Shown: positions 8,701 to 17,323, numbered from the stretch's first letter. The stretch: 64,000 bases of DNA from Angomonas deanei (GCA_903995115.1 LR877150.1:699001-763000), one strand, 5' to 3'. A program made the numbers and translations. The notes: a model not told the origin generated them from the letters alone.

Positions 8701-9963
8701 AGTCCCATCCTCTTCCGTTACGACTAGAATGCGATCCCATCCTTTATTATTGCTGCTGAGCGGAAAGGCGGTGGCGTTGGCAAAGTTAATGTTGGTTCGA
8801 ATCACACTTTCCGTTGCACCACCGATCCACTTCATTGGTCGAGCCACCACCGATCCGGCCCGCACACTGTCCGCCTCCTCCTTCCCGTTATTGTTGATGT
8901 AAACGCAGGTGTTGCTCTTGGTGCTTACATGAAAAATGGTGTTAATGGCGAAGCACAAGACGGAAGAAGATACCTGGCCCATGCTCGGGAGTGGTACCAT
9001 GTGGGTTGCACTATAGGAAATGTTTTCCACGTCGCTGATCACCAACACCTTCTCGGGAGAGCTATGAGCGCCTGTTATTTTCGTCCACAAGACGGAACAG
9101 GTCAGCATGTGTGCTTCCACGGTACCGCTTTTCCACTTCACCAGCCGGACACGCCCTGCCCATGCTGGGAGCCTTTCGTAGAGAAACGTAAGGAGCGGCT
9201 CGCCGGAGGATTCTACGAATTGGATATCTCTGACATTCTGCAAGTAATCCTTGATCTCCGACGTGGATACATGCAGCGGGGTACCCAAAATGACGGCGAC
9301 GTCAAGTTCCAAGTTGCCCTTGACACTGGAGTGCACCGTCGCGACGGTAGATCTAGTGGTGGTCTCCTCCTTCGGTGAGGTGGTGTTCTGCTCGTCGTCG
9401 GATTCATCCCCCCAGTCGTCTAGTTCAATTTTGCTCGCCTGATGTGGACTACTGTCCGCGTTGTTGTCCGCCAAGGCAGTGGCCACGGCGTCTTTGGAGC
9501 TAACGCGCAGGATGGGGACCACAAACAAGTCACACTGATTGACCAGCACGGCCATGTGCGTGCTAGTGGAGTTCACACGAAGAATGGGATCAAGTGAGGT
9601 ACTCTTTTTCGCACAAGGCCGATCATCCAACTGAAGGATACCAATGGTTTCAAACTTCAATGTCATCGGGTTAAACTGTAACAGCGAGAGATGATAGTTG
9701 TCAAACAGTAATACGAGCACGTCGACAGGTGAGTCCGCCGGACGGCATACTGCCACGGAGACCGGTGGGGCGTTAAGACTAACGGACGCTATGGTGTGTA
9801 ACGCCGGTTCTCCAGAATCAGACGTCTGGGCTTCTCCATACAACGTGAGAACATTTTGCCTGACCGCCACCACTTCCCTCCGTGTGATGCCAGAGAAGTT
9901 ACCGGACACCGAGTCCGTAATCGACGAAACGGGTAAACTGGGTAACGCCGCAATTTTCAGCAT
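5773..9963 (-). CDS. CPSF160: CPSF160, cleavage and polyadenylation specificity factor subunit 1
   Basis: 1396 residues, close to the family's usual length. It is a triple beta-propeller scaffold of the CPSF160/DDB1/SF3b130 superfamily. Segments around residues 930-1020 (GGLRGIYACGQQP, then GYVYCCEGYVNIAT, WWMKRIPLKETPHHLLYTP) match the CPSF160 pattern of a GVFICG strand and a VRKIPL..T.H.V.Y strand better than the paralogues. A CPSF_A-type propeller occupies the last 400 residues. An acidic low-complexity linker lies near residues 175-205 (DDWGDESDDEQN). In kinetoplastids CPSF acts in coupled polyadenylation of one gene and trans-splicing of the next, so this is a core processing factor for this kind of gene array. 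The start ATG at 9963 is the only good candidate. Confidence 0.88.
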   Translation of the reverse strand: MLKIAALPSLPVSSITDSVSGNFSGITRREVVAVRQNVLTLYGEAQTSDSGEPALHTIASVSLNAPPVSVAVCRPADSPVDVLVLLFDNYHLSLLQFNPMTLKFETIGILQLDDRPCAKKSTSLDPILRVNSTSTHMAVLVNQCDLFVVPILRVSSKDAVATALADNNADSSPHQASKIELDDWGDESDDEQNTTSPKEETTTRSTVATVHSSVKGNLELDVAVILGTPLHVSTSEIKDYLQNVRDIQFVESSGEPLLTFLYERLPAWAGRVRLVKWKSGTVEAHMLTCSVLWTKITGAHSSPEKVLVISDVENISYSATHMVPLPSMGQVSSSVLCFAINTIFHVSTKSNTCVYINNNGKEEADSVRAGSVVARPMKWIGGATESVIRTNINFANATAFPLSSNNKGWDRILVVTEEDGTVVELTITTEGSSVEGLSCRVLVGEGFFASSICLLKDNILFFGSDKGDSNLVQLSDDDAPRSLQRFTGLGCVRSMEMIDSDGSKANLSNELDPSVETSPFADLFRNASVDPMPLRYNPAHRPKDLAVCCGHKSSGAISILRHTARDNLIRRVDMNAVSTFFLDGSLRKRERDADSTTVPLLVLSGVGFTLLFSVRSDSVQQVKGAAFADKQRTVLACELAWCGSILQVTEHDIRVLSKDGRKSLHEMPFGTAGPEGKSVLSAVAVAEASAVFILFSDHTLHQFTVNTDSEIASGGAPLQDVSAFCYAEKRNSLVVQRDKDLVFLAPKSLEEEIKFANFFTLPPVVVEGAQAAVETGLVLPRVEQIAVFEDHDPSQTTVTSTLVFILSTGELVTYLYLNGDGKSTPARLLKDVHYFLNVEPAKESVETIDEMKKMAEQREKLRLDTYKSRKASVRLTGFTNIGGLRGIYACGQQPAFLFYNKTVNKLEITPHGVHHPVRGFSTFKSRHIDNGYVYCCEGYVNIATVDKLGELFASGWWMKRIPLKETPHHLLYTPSIHGAYVVTSSPQPYTPRKASFDVHYMFNADGKLMPTADEPPDYVSAASGLRVPQNDRYKIQLFSCFTWALMDTMLLEENEKVLGATSVTIVRDTALDTVTKSSEAPVCVLGTGFPLGEDVTTRGRVILCTTRHEAGKHCLRILHSEPMRGPVTAVAGDSETIMVSIGGTIRAMQFDAVNHKLLTMAILSTGAYVTSLAVLRDYVVFGDIYQSTTFARFSADNHTLTVLGRDTSAVSVVFNDMLYSKDLFAVIASDADRNLYVHGYEPRVKSSEKGEAKVLQAALQLTGEYRIPGGSLVQYQRLTSPFRTSSSAAVYATNMGEIGFLVGFNRQMNVYLQHMAKIVDNGLQHPAGLTPRMFLGYNQEGVKVSLRGDSKVVYTPLLTALCELDGITKEKMIEKRIKLDTLLGIGSTIQREASIF

Positions 9964-10213
9964 TTTCTTTGGAATATGGTTCTTTAAAAAGTTGTTTTCC
10001 TAAATCTAAAACTATTGATGCTCTGTTCGGTGCACACAGTTGCGTGGGGGAAGGAAAATACGAGCATTGTTCAACAAGACAAATAAAAAAAAAAGTACCT
10101 TCGCGGTGATTTCTTTGGCACGACGATGTATTGCGATGTGCGGAATAAGAAAATGTATATGGGTGATTACTGTACAGTGGTGCAAACCGAGGGAGCTGCG
10201 ACACACCCTTCTA

Positions 10214-12088
10214 TTACGCATACAAGTCTTCGATCGTTTTCATCAAACAGAGCAGCGCCCGGCTTTCACTTGTCCGACACCGCTTCAGCAAGTCGTCATA
10301 GTTGAGTTTAAACGAATGGAAGCAGACCACCTCTAATGCCTTGGTATTGCTCGACATGATACGATAGATGGCCATCAAGAGCATGTTGAACACCGGTTCG
10401 GGGAAGACATCCGCCGGTCTGTATTTGAGGTTGTAGAGAACAATCGTGGCTAACTGAGTACAACTGTGGCGATCCCCCAAGAAACTCATCTCCCGCTTTA
10501 ACGATGGACTCGTGTTAATGACGATGACGTTCGCTAGGTTGACCGCGAGGCACGCGGCGGTGTAGAGGATCGCGGTATGTTTGCAGTCCATCAACCCCAG
10601 GCCCACCACCGAAACCCAAGTTGGGGCGTAGCGAACATCCCCTAGTAACGCCGCCCCGTGAGTGGAGGACGCCAAGTTGCACAGCAGCCGCAAGAAGGAG
10701 AGTCTAGCGCTGGGAAGAAGCCTGGGGAAGTCCCGTGCCGCGGACAACAACTGTGCAATAAGGGACTCGTGAAAGACAAGAACGATCGAGAACTGCTTCT
10801 GCAGGACACAAATACGAAAACTGTTGAAGATTGTCCCCCACAGCGTCGGTGGGGTGTACGAAAGGGAGAGGTTGACGATATCCATATACCCAGTCACGAC
10901 GTCTGGGTCGATCGTGTCAAACATGTGGGACACTTGAAACGCGCAATCGTGAAGAACGGCTCTTGCCTTTTCTTTTAAGTATCCCTCGTTAATCAGTAGA
11001 GTGACGAATGGGTCGATACTCATAATCGTTTCATTCGTCTTCGTTTTGCTGTCTTGCCGGAACAAGACACACGCTGTGGGCGGCAGTGTGTGCACCCCAC
11101 AGGCGGTGGTGCTGTTGACCAACATATCTAGTGAATTCAACCGCTCCATCACACGGGACTTCAGAAGCCGTGCCACGCTGTGCTGGATGCCATGGGTGGT
11201 CATCAGGAGCACTTCCAATACGGCGGCCCCGAGGTCCTCCCGAACAATTTCCTTCACCGTGTTAAACAGGTACGCCGGAAGTGGATTTTCACAATTCATC
11301 AAAAACTCGGCCGCCTCGGAGGAAAAGTGGTGGCAGTTGTGGCGGATGGGGTGGTAGTCGGGGAGCTGCTTTGTGGTCCTCTCTTTTTCTTGAACCCAAT
11401 CAATAAACTGCGGCAACGTTCTTTCCGTTGAGCCCAACGTGACGGTCTTGTATACGTTGCCGAAGCGGGTTTTACCTTCCCTGCCGTACCCGATTCCACC
11501 TTCAAAGTAGAACTCCATCCCATAGACCACAATGGCGGAGTGGTAGACACCTGGATACTGTGTACCGAGGGTCTCCATACTGTGCTTTTCCAGCAACCCC
11601 TTGGACAGGTCGTAAATGTGCAGTTGCACCAGGTACGCCTTTCCGTTGCCGAACGAGACACTCTTCTCCCCAACAAAGGAGGTGCGAGTGTAGACGGCGT
11701 CCTGTGGAATACAACTGTCGGAAGAGCAAATCATGGCGTCGGTTGTTTTGGAGTGTCTTTGCTTCGCCGCAAAAGGGGTGGTCGGCGCTCCCATCTTAAT
11801 AACGCTCAGGGAAGCCCGTCGCCGTCGCGATGGCTTCTTTACACGATACTCCTCCTGAGCGTAAATGGGCGGGGCGCTCGGCTCACCCCCGCCGTTCACA
11901 GAGAGATGTAACCGGTCTACCCGACTAGGTCGTTTGGGGGTGGGGATGGGCGCACCAAGTGTTTTTAAAACCACACCGCCGGCTCCCGCGTCGCTGTTTT
12001 TGTTCATCTCCTTGTATCGGGCGGGGGTCAACAACTCGGCAGAAACGGCCGCATCTAAACGACTTCCGACCGAGGAGTTGGGTTCCAT
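10214..12088 (-). CDS. PPPDE (DeSI-type) cysteine peptidase with C-terminal helical/PUL-like domain
   Basis: 624 residues. Residues 1-140 are disordered and basic. The PPPDE fold spans about 150-275: AYLVQLHIYDLSKG opens it, H183 in VYHSAIVV is the predicted catalytic His, FYFEGGIGYG forms the glycine loop, and C252 in RHNCHHFS is the nucleophile. PPPDE proteins remove ubiquitin or SUMO from targets. The following 340 residues are all helical in character (leucine-rich, RLSFLRLLCNLASS), resembling a PUL/ARM-like domain, which other PPPDE proteins are known to carry and which in the PUL case binds Cdc48/p97. The peptidase call is strong; the PUL label is inference. A clean pyrimidine-AG signal lies 50 bases upstream of the ATG. 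Confidence 0.82.
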   Translation of the reverse strand: MEPNSSVGSRLDAAVSAELLTPARYKEMNKNSDAGAGGVVLKTLGAPIPTPKRPSRVDRLHLSVNGGGEPSAPPIYAQEEYRVKKPSRRRRASLSVIKMGAPTTPFAAKQRHSKTTDAMICSSDSCIPQDAVYTRTSFVGEKSVSFGNGKAYLVQLHIYDLSKGLLEKHSMETLGTQYPGVYHSAIVVYGMEFYFEGGIGYGREGKTRFGNVYKTVTLGSTERTLPQFIDWVQEKERTTKQLPDYHPIRHNCHHFSSEAAEFLMNCENPLPAYLFNTVKEIVREDLGAAVLEVLLMTTHGIQHSVARLLKSRVMERLNSLDMLVNSTTACGVHTLPPTACVLFRQDSKTKTNETIMSIDPFVTLLINEGYLKEKARAVLHDCAFQVSHMFDTIDPDVVTGYMDIVNLSLSYTPPTLWGTIFNSFRICVLQKQFSIVLVFHESLIAQLLSAARDFPRLLPSARLSFLRLLCNLASSTHGAALLGDVRYAPTWVSVVGLGLMDCKHTAILYTAACLAVNLANVIVINTSPSLKREMSFLGDRHSCTQLATIVLYNLKYRPADVFPEPVFNMLLMAIYRIMSSNTKALEVVCFHSFKLNYDDLLKRCRTSESRALLCLMKTIEDLYA

Positions 12089-12140
12089 ACTATACGAATT
12101 AGCGTTTCAGTAACAATATCGGTAAAGACAAACCGTGTGA

Positions 12141-12170
12141 CTTTGTGTAAAGAAGGAGGAGAAGGGAAAA
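12141..12170 (-). promoter_or_regulatory. predicted trans-splice acceptor for the PPPDE gene
   Basis: In transcript sense, TTTTCCCTTCTCCTCCTTCTTT is followed by ACACAAAG, with AG at 12142-12141, about 52 bases before the ATG. Confidence 0.6.
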
Positions 12171-12355
12171 TATGACTCAACAAAACGGCTATGGTATTCA
12201 CGCCCAAAAGATCGAATACGAAATCCAACATGCTCGCAAGAGGAAAACAAAAAACTTGAATGTGCAGAAAATAATAAGGCGTAAATAGAATATATTTTTT
12301 TCTAAAAAAAAAAAAAAAAAAAATAGAATAATCACGGCAACCAAAAAAAACACTT

Positions 12356-13168
12356 CTAGTGGTTGTCGGAGACCACGGTGTACTTTTCGCTTAGACACAT
12401 CTCACACTGGGTGTGGTCCCCCTCGTTGATGTAGGTGCATCGGCCACACCGCCAGCCATTACGTTCCTGTTCATATTGCCTCAGCGACGCCAACATTGCG
12501 CGGGACACCTCTTCTTCGGAGCACATTTCACACTCTATTACAAGCGGACTGTTTCGGAAGGAACAGCGATCACACGTCCATCCAGCCGTGTCGGCGTCCG
12601 CCACTTCCTCCTCCCCTGGCGCGAAATCAGGGCAGACTTCCCTGGTTTGATTCCCCCGTGAGAGTCGGTTCAACACCGCCGTTGACATTCTCGCTCGTGT
12701 CTCGGCGTCTTCGCCGGGTTTCTGCCACGGGTATAATATAGCGCCGCCATCCAACAGTTCAAGCTCCAACTTCTCGCACTCCTCCACCAATTCATCTAGT
12801 AGTTGATAGAAGGCTTTATTGTGCCTTGAGATCCTAATATGAGCCAGCTCATGTAGTGTGGTGTGGAGCACCTGCTCAAACGGCAAAAACACATTGCTAT
12901 TCTCGCGTGAACGGAAAAGAAGACGGATTTCCTCCCCATGGTTACAGTTTAACCCCAGCAACCGGTCTGTCCGCGGGTAGAATTCTTTCAGGTGGCCAAC
13001 TCTCCATTTTCTTCTCTTTAAAATGATTTCCACACGCAAGACAATCAACTCCATATACCGCTTCGCCACCGCATCCCCGTCCCATCCCAGCGTTGATATA
13101 CGGAAGATGCTGCGGGACGACACGTGCACAGGTAGGACGCGCGCAAATGGAGCTAGCACAACCGACAT
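12356..13168 (-). CDS. Wss1-like WLM metalloprotease with two RanBP2 zinc fingers
   Basis: 270 residues from the ATG at 13168. The longer open frame runs back over the deformylase gene and across a pyrimidine tract plus AG (13198-13197), so it is rejected. The WLM domain has the metalloprotease motif HELAH (106-110) with the third ligand H116, as in yeast Wss1 and the SPRTN group, which cut proteins crosslinked to DNA. Two RanBP2-type zinc fingers follow: W197..C216 and W239..C258, each C-x2-C-x10-C-x2-C. This domain order matches Wss1/WLM proteins of many protists and plants. Expected role: nuclear DNA-protein crosslink repair, possibly SUMO- or ubiquitin-linked; no SHP or SIM motif is obvious. 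Confidence 0.88.
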   Translation of the reverse strand: MSVVLAPFARVLPVHVSSRSIFRISTLGWDGDAVAKRYMELIVLRVEIILKRRKWRVGHLKEFYPRTDRLLGLNCNHGEEIRLLFRSRENSNVFLPFEQVLHTTLHELAHIRISRHNKAFYQLLDELVEECEKLELELLDGGAILYPWQKPGEDAETRARMSTAVLNRLSRGNQTREVCPDFAPGEEEVADADTAGWTCDRCSFRNSPLVIECEMCSEEEVSRAMLASLRQYEQERNGWRCGRCTYINEGDHTQCEMCLSEKYTVVSDNH

Positions 13169-13196
13169 ACCACTTGGGAAACCGGGTACTACAAAA

Positions 13197-13222
13197 CTGC
13201 ATAAAAAAGAAGAGAGAAGAGG
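13197..13222 (-). promoter_or_regulatory. predicted trans-splice acceptor deciding the WLM start
   Basis: In transcript sense, CCTCTTCTCTCTTCTTTTTT leads to ATGCAG, with AG at 13198-13197. The first ATG downstream is at 13168. Confidence 0.65.
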
Positions 13223-13322
13223 TGAATCACCAACGGTCAGTCCAGTACACACAAGTTGTGAACAGGAAACCACAAGATAAAACAAGGCGAAGGAAGTAAA
13301 AGAAGAAGCCTTAGACATGCCA

Positions 13323-14117
13323 TTATTGGTTAATGCGCTGATTATGAAAATGTTGTGAAGACGGGGAGGCCTCTTGCCCGCACCACCACTCCATCCCTTT
13401 CGGTACCACCACTTGGTTGGTGACATAGTCAAAAAAGTGGAGCGGAGGTGTCACATACGCCTCGGCGGAGGGAAAGTTGGCCGGCCACAGGTCCTTCTGA
13501 CTCATGGAGATACCACTGACGACGAACTCGGGGTCGAGGGCCCGTTGAATAATGGTTTTCCCTTTAATGTGGTCTAATTCGTGCATAAAACACCGTGCCC
13601 TCATGCCGTCGAGCACCTCGCACTTTTCCTTCCCAAATTCATCTAGACCCTTGCAGGTGATCCGTTGGGGGCGAAGTACCCAGGCGTGGACCGCGCCGCA
13701 CGAAATACAGTTCTCCCACATTCCATACATGGCGGCAGCGGAATTGCGATCATCGTAGCCAGGGACTTGGGGATTCACCCACACCTCAAACTCCGCCTGA
13801 TCCGGGTTACTCTTCACCAAGAGCACCGCGGCGTCCCAGTGAGCCTTGGGCGCACTAAACGAAATACAACGTAAATCCGCAGCGGTCTTCCGTAGCTCCA
13901 GCAGACTGGACACAAACGTGCCAGACTTGATTAGTTCGGCAGAGCACTCCAACACACTTCTCGTCATGACGTGATGTGGGTAGATGGCGACCTTGCCCAT
14001 CGCCTTCTGCTGTACCTCCATTTGCTGTTCTACCATCTCCTTCATGGTGGGCAACTTGGCCTTGTACTGTGGCCTCGAACAGCACAGAGAAGCTCGAAGG
14101 ATGAATGAGCTTCGCAT
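13323..14117 (-). CDS. PDF1: peptide deformylase, divergent kinetoplastid type
   Basis: 264 residues. Family role: removal of the formyl group from the first methionine of organelle-made proteins. Motif III HELDH (179-183) and motif II ENCIS (135-139, C137) supply the three metal ligands. Motif I is poorly kept: where bacterial enzymes have GxGxAAxQ, here the sequence is CISFSAPK (84-91), so the oxyanion-hole glutamine is replaced by K91 and the glycines are gone. The N-terminus (MRSSFILRASLCCSRP) is basic, hydroxylated and free of acidic residues, consistent with mitochondrial import. Kinetoplastids usually have two deformylases, one more divergent; this looks like the divergent one. The suffix 1 in the symbol is my guess. 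Confidence 0.78.
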   Translation of the reverse strand: MRSSFILRASLCCSRPQYKAKLPTMKEMVEQQMEVQQKAMGKVAIYPHHVMTRSVLECSAELIKSGTFVSSLLELRKTAADLRCISFSAPKAHWDAAVLLVKSNPDQAEFEVWVNPQVPGYDDRNSAAAMYGMWENCISCGAVHAWVLRPQRITCKGLDEFGKEKCEVLDGMRARCFMHELDHIKGKTIIQRALDPEFVVSGISMSQKDLWPANFPSAEAYVTPPLHFFDYVTNQVVVPKGMEWWCGQEASPSSQHFHNQRINQ

Positions 14118-14431
14118 TCGATCTGTTTAGTGCTTACAAATAAAGGGGAGGAAACAATAGAATGGACAGCCGGTGCACGTAAGCAAAGAAACACAGGTAT
14201 ACTGCATTTGGCACGGTTCAAATTATTTTTGATTTTGTTTTTGAAAAGTAAGTAGAAATTTACAGGTTAGTTCGAACATAGAGTTCAACAGTCATGATGA
14301 AAACAATAACAACGAAACAGAAAAGCCGCCGAAACACATGCCATGCAAACTTCCACTCAAAGACATAAGGGAAAATACGAACACACACATATAGGGTTTC
14401 TGACGCGGCTTAATTTACTTTACATTGAATT
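14118..14431. other. intergenic spacer, no gene seen
   Basis: AT-rich. Its left end holds the T/C-rich signal TTTCCTCCCCTTTATTTGTAAG (transcript sense) for the deformylase; the rest is presumably 3' UTR of the kinase gene. No RNA gene recognised. Confidence 0.55.
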
Positions 14432-16018
14432 TTATTTCTGTTGTTTTTCCAATTTTTTCTGTTGCTCCACCCAGCGCTGAATCACTTCGCTGGCTAACAC
14501 GGGGGAGTCGCGATATGTGTTGAACATATCCATACGGAGGAGGTCCGAGGCAAGGGACGGAGTGGCACCCTTCCGATTCACCAGACACCGGGAGCAAAGT
14601 GTCAGAAGCTGTGACGCCTCCCGCTTGCGTTCACCTGTGGGGTCCAACTGGAGGAGGAGTTCCTCGACGTACTTCCCAATATTCTCCTCCCAATCGAGAA
14701 CTTTTGCATTCTGCGGGACGGAGGGGTCATCGTGCCCCATCAACAGCGGACCGTTCCCGAAATCATCTGTAATGACGTCATTGTCAAACAAGGGGTCTAC
14801 CCCGGTGAGAAGATTAATCACGATTAGCGCAAAGCCCCACGTGTCGGCGCTGTCCGTATACATTCCCCGGGGAGACTGTCTAGAAGGCGGTGGGAGCCGT
14901 GAAAACGTATTCTTGACCGTCGTCGTCGGGTCTCCCGGGGTGTGACTGACGAGTTCAAAGTCACACAGTGCTATGTTGCCATTGTAGAGCAAGAGTATGT
15001 TTTCTAGGTGCAGGTCATTGTGCACAAAGCCCTTGAACGTCTTGTTGTTGGAGCAGTGACTCATCCGCTCATTCATGGCGGCGATCGCGCAGAGCAGTTG
15101 GAATGAAACCGCCTTAATCACTTCCATCGATTGTACGCAGTCGTATCTTCTAGTCGTGAGGAACGCCGAGCCGCCGCGCTTTCCGCGCTCCGCTCGCAAA
15201 CCGGACGCCGAAGTCCGCTCTAGGAACTGCTTCAGACTGCAGTCGTACAGGGTCATTAGCAAACCCTTTTCGTCTTTCCCGTGCACCACCACCGCTTCAG
15301 GCCCGACGAGATAGGCAAAGCCAATGTCTAAAAATGTATCGGTTGATATCGCCTTTCGATGCTTTTCTTTGATTTCATGAAGTGTTTCAGCAAAGTCAAT
15401 TTCATTCTTGTGAATGGGGTGTTTGTACACCTTGTGGGCCTGCGCGGCCATGAGAATTTTGGTGTACTGGCTCTTCGGCGACGTAGAACTGGCGTTAATT
15501 CGGTAGACACATGCCCCCTTTTCGCCGCCCGTCCCCACCTGCTCCTCATCCCGAAGCTCACACGCGTTGATGCGTGGAATACTAGTGGTGAAGCCGTCGC
15601 CGTTGTAGCAGGGAATGTTGTAGTAGCTGGGTAAGACACTCCCATCTAGGTCCCCATACGCGGCGTAATCCGCCGGCGCACCACTTGTGTTCGGTGGTGC
15701 TTTGGTGTCGACAAAAATCTCCTCATCGCTGGTGTCGGTTTGGGTTGTGATGTTTTTGGAGTTACTACTAGAAAAGGGTTTGAATTTGGGTAGCAGCACC
15801 TCTCTGCTGTTCGTTTCCCGTGTGACGCGTCTCTCAGGTGTACCATGGGACGCGGGGGTACAGCCGGCAGACTTGGACTGCGTGGCGGCATCCTTGTAAT
15901 AATACTCTTCGTTGTCAGACAGAGAGGAACAGGATTTACTCCCTTCCTCGGTCGTTTTTGACCGTCTAGATCTACCGGACCTACTACACGTACCGCTCGG
16001 CCTAATATTCGGGAACAT
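14432..16018 (-). CDS. divergent protein kinase with DFE in place of DFG
   Basis: 528 residues from the first true ATG at 16018; the open frame extends to 16078 only through a GTG. Residues 1-180 are disordered, Ser/Thr-rich and include TTQTD (about 91-95), a TQT-type anchor. The kinase-like region shows the catalytic-loop motif HNDLHLEN (333-340) and then CDFE (352-355), where Glu replaces the DFG glycine. No glycine-rich loop or clear APE motif is visible, although the DTWGFALIVINLLTG segment fits the helix F DxWSxG region. A lysine in HKVYKHP could be the ATP-binding one. The loop Asp, Asn and metal Asp are all present, so activity is possible. I cannot place it in a kinase group. Confidence 0.75.
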   Translation of the reverse strand: MFPNIRPSGTCSRSGRSRRSKTTEEGSKSCSSLSDNEEYYYKDAATQSKSAGCTPASHGTPERRVTRETNSREVLLPKFKPFSSSNSKNITTQTDTSDEEIFVDTKAPPNTSGAPADYAAYGDLDGSVLPSYYNIPCYNGDGFTTSIPRINACELRDEEQVGTGGEKGACVYRINASSTSPKSQYTKILMAAQAHKVYKHPIHKNEIDFAETLHEIKEKHRKAISTDTFLDIGFAYLVGPEAVVVHGKDEKGLLMTLYDCSLKQFLERTSASGLRAERGKRGGSAFLTTRRYDCVQSMEVIKAVSFQLLCAIAAMNERMSHCSNNKTFKGFVHNDLHLENILLLYNGNIALCDFELVSHTPGDPTTTVKNTFSRLPPPSRQSPRGMYTDSADTWGFALIVINLLTGVDPLFDNDVITDDFGNGPLLMGHDDPSVPQNAKVLDWEENIGKYVEELLLQLDPTGERKREASQLLTLCSRCLVNRKGATPSLASDLLRMDMFNTYRDSPVLASEVIQRWVEQQKKLEKQQK

Positions 16019-16289
16019 GAGGTTTGCTGCGATAAGAGTTAAACAAAACAAATCAAACACCTGGTTCCCAAATGACACTACCTATCCGCTGAGAAAAGGA
16101 AAAAAAAAAAAGCGGGGGGAGAAGAGAGGTGAGTTGTTCGCGGTGTGGGGACAGAATGTGAAAAGAGAGGGAAGAACAACTGGATGGTCAACCACAAGGC
16201 AAGTTCAATCAGTGGAAAAAGGTTAGAACAATTATTAATGGTGTATGTGTTTACTCTCGGAGCGACAAAAAACTTTAACGCCAGAGTGA

Positions 16290-16568
16290 TTAGTTATACC
16301 GTGAGACTAGCTTCGCTTGGCGGTCTGCCTCCGCTGTGCCCGCGTTAGTGGTGAACCGTTTCCCAGGCACCTCCTTCAGTGACTGGTACAACATTTTATT
16401 TTTCTCTATAGAGCGGCGCAATTGCAGTTCTCGCTGGTTCGTCACGTACACTGCCCTCCACGCGACCGCTACGATAACCACGATTCCCGCCGTAATGGCA
16501 ATGTAAGTCCACTTGGCCGTGCCATTATCCTTCTTCTCCTTTTTTATTTCCGCACCTTCCTCTGACAT
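16290..16568 (-). CDS. small single-pass membrane protein, unknown function
   Basis: 92 residues from the ATG at 16568, which follows a pyrimidine-rich tract with AG. The longer open frame (to 16676) is mostly this tract and is rejected. Residues 1-18 are charged (SEEGAEIKKEKKDNG). One hydrophobic helix, YIAITAGIVVIVAVAWRAVYV, spans about 20-40. The remaining 50 residues are basic and helical (RELQLRRSIEKNKMLYQSLKE). Without a signal peptide it would be a tail- or signal-anchored protein, for example of the mitochondrion or ER. I do not recognise the family. The short length and gene-like spacing support it, but only moderately. Confidence 0.6.
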   Translation of the reverse strand: MSEEGAEIKKEKKDNGTAKWTYIAITAGIVVIVAVAWRAVYVTNQRELQLRRSIEKNKMLYQSLKEVPGKRFTTNAGTAEADRQAKLVSRYN

Positions 16569-16720
16569 TATTCCTATCTTACAAAAGGGGGATACTAGTG
16601 ATCGCTTGGAAAGGAGATGAAAGAAGAAAAGAATGCGGAACAAGCTCCCACAAAATAGAGGGGTGAAAAAAAGCAAGGGAGCACAAAAAGTGAACCACTT
16701 TATGGTTTATTACTAAATAC

Positions 16721-17323
16721 TTAATAGAGTGCACGGCCTTTGGTGTTGAGCGGTCCGAGGTACTCCTCCATCATGGACCCAATCGCCATGGTGTCTTCGG
16801 TCTGAGGGGTCTCGGCGATCACTCGCACCCGCACAATATCTTCTGGTTGAATCGACTTCTCGTCCTTGGTGTTGTACCAGCGACCCTCCGAGTCGAACTC
16901 CCACTCAGGGTTCTGCAGACTTTCTGACATTCTGGCATGACTGACAAAGAGTTTGCTAACCCCAAACACACTACCGTGCCACCCTTCGGGGTCGACGCTA
17001 ATCACCTTGACATCAATCACCTCACCCCGGTGCAGCTTCAACACCATCGCCTCATACGTGAGGAGAAACGAAACGGACCCGTTGTCCAGCACGCGCCCTT
17101 GAATATTCTCCGCGTCTAAAATATCTAGCACCGCTACAATGATGGCAGAGGACTTGTGGAGGGACTTGGATTCCGAGATGACCTCAGCGACCGTGTCGCC
17201 GGGAGGCAGCCTTGTCCCCTCCACAGCGGACCGCAGTAGTTGCTTGAGCGCGCGGTTCAAAGCGCACCCGAGAAACCGCGGTTCGACGGTAATCATTTTT
17301 TGCAATACCAACTTGTACAGCAT
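16721..17323 (-). CDS. RPB7: RNA polymerase II subunit RPB7
   Basis: 200 residues from the ATG at 17323; the frame extends to 17347 only from a GTG. The N-terminal RNP-like tip domain (LYKLVLQKMITVEPRFLG) and the C-terminal S1/OB fold match RPB7. The family-diagnostic end AIGSMMEEYLG corresponds to AIGSLMDDYLG in other eukaryotes. It forms the RPB4/7 stalk, which binds emerging RNA. The Pol III (RPC25) and Pol I paralogues lack this exact ending, so RPB7 is preferred. It is somewhat longer than the usual 170 residues because of extra residues within the tip and between the domains (for example VEGTRLPPGDTVAEV). Confidence 0.85.
   Translation of the reverse strand: MLYKLVLQKMITVEPRFLGCALNRALKQLLRSAVEGTRLPPGDTVAEVISESKSLHKSSAIIVAVLDILDAENIQGRVLDNGSVSFLLTYEAMVLKLHRGEVIDVKVISVDPEGWHGSVFGVSKLFVSHARMSESLQNPEWEFDSEGRWYNTKDEKSIQPEDIVRVRVIAETPQTEDTMAIGSMMEEYLGPLNTKGRALY

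Noticed and set aside
12198-12398. 66-codon minus-strand frame between the PPPDE and WLM genes
   Set aside because: Translation is mostly Phe/Leu/Ser from T-rich processing signal; no splice site of its own.
16019-16078. N-terminal extension of the kinase frame
   Set aside because: It begins at GTG, not ATG, and lies just after the predicted splice AG; the first ATG is at 16018.
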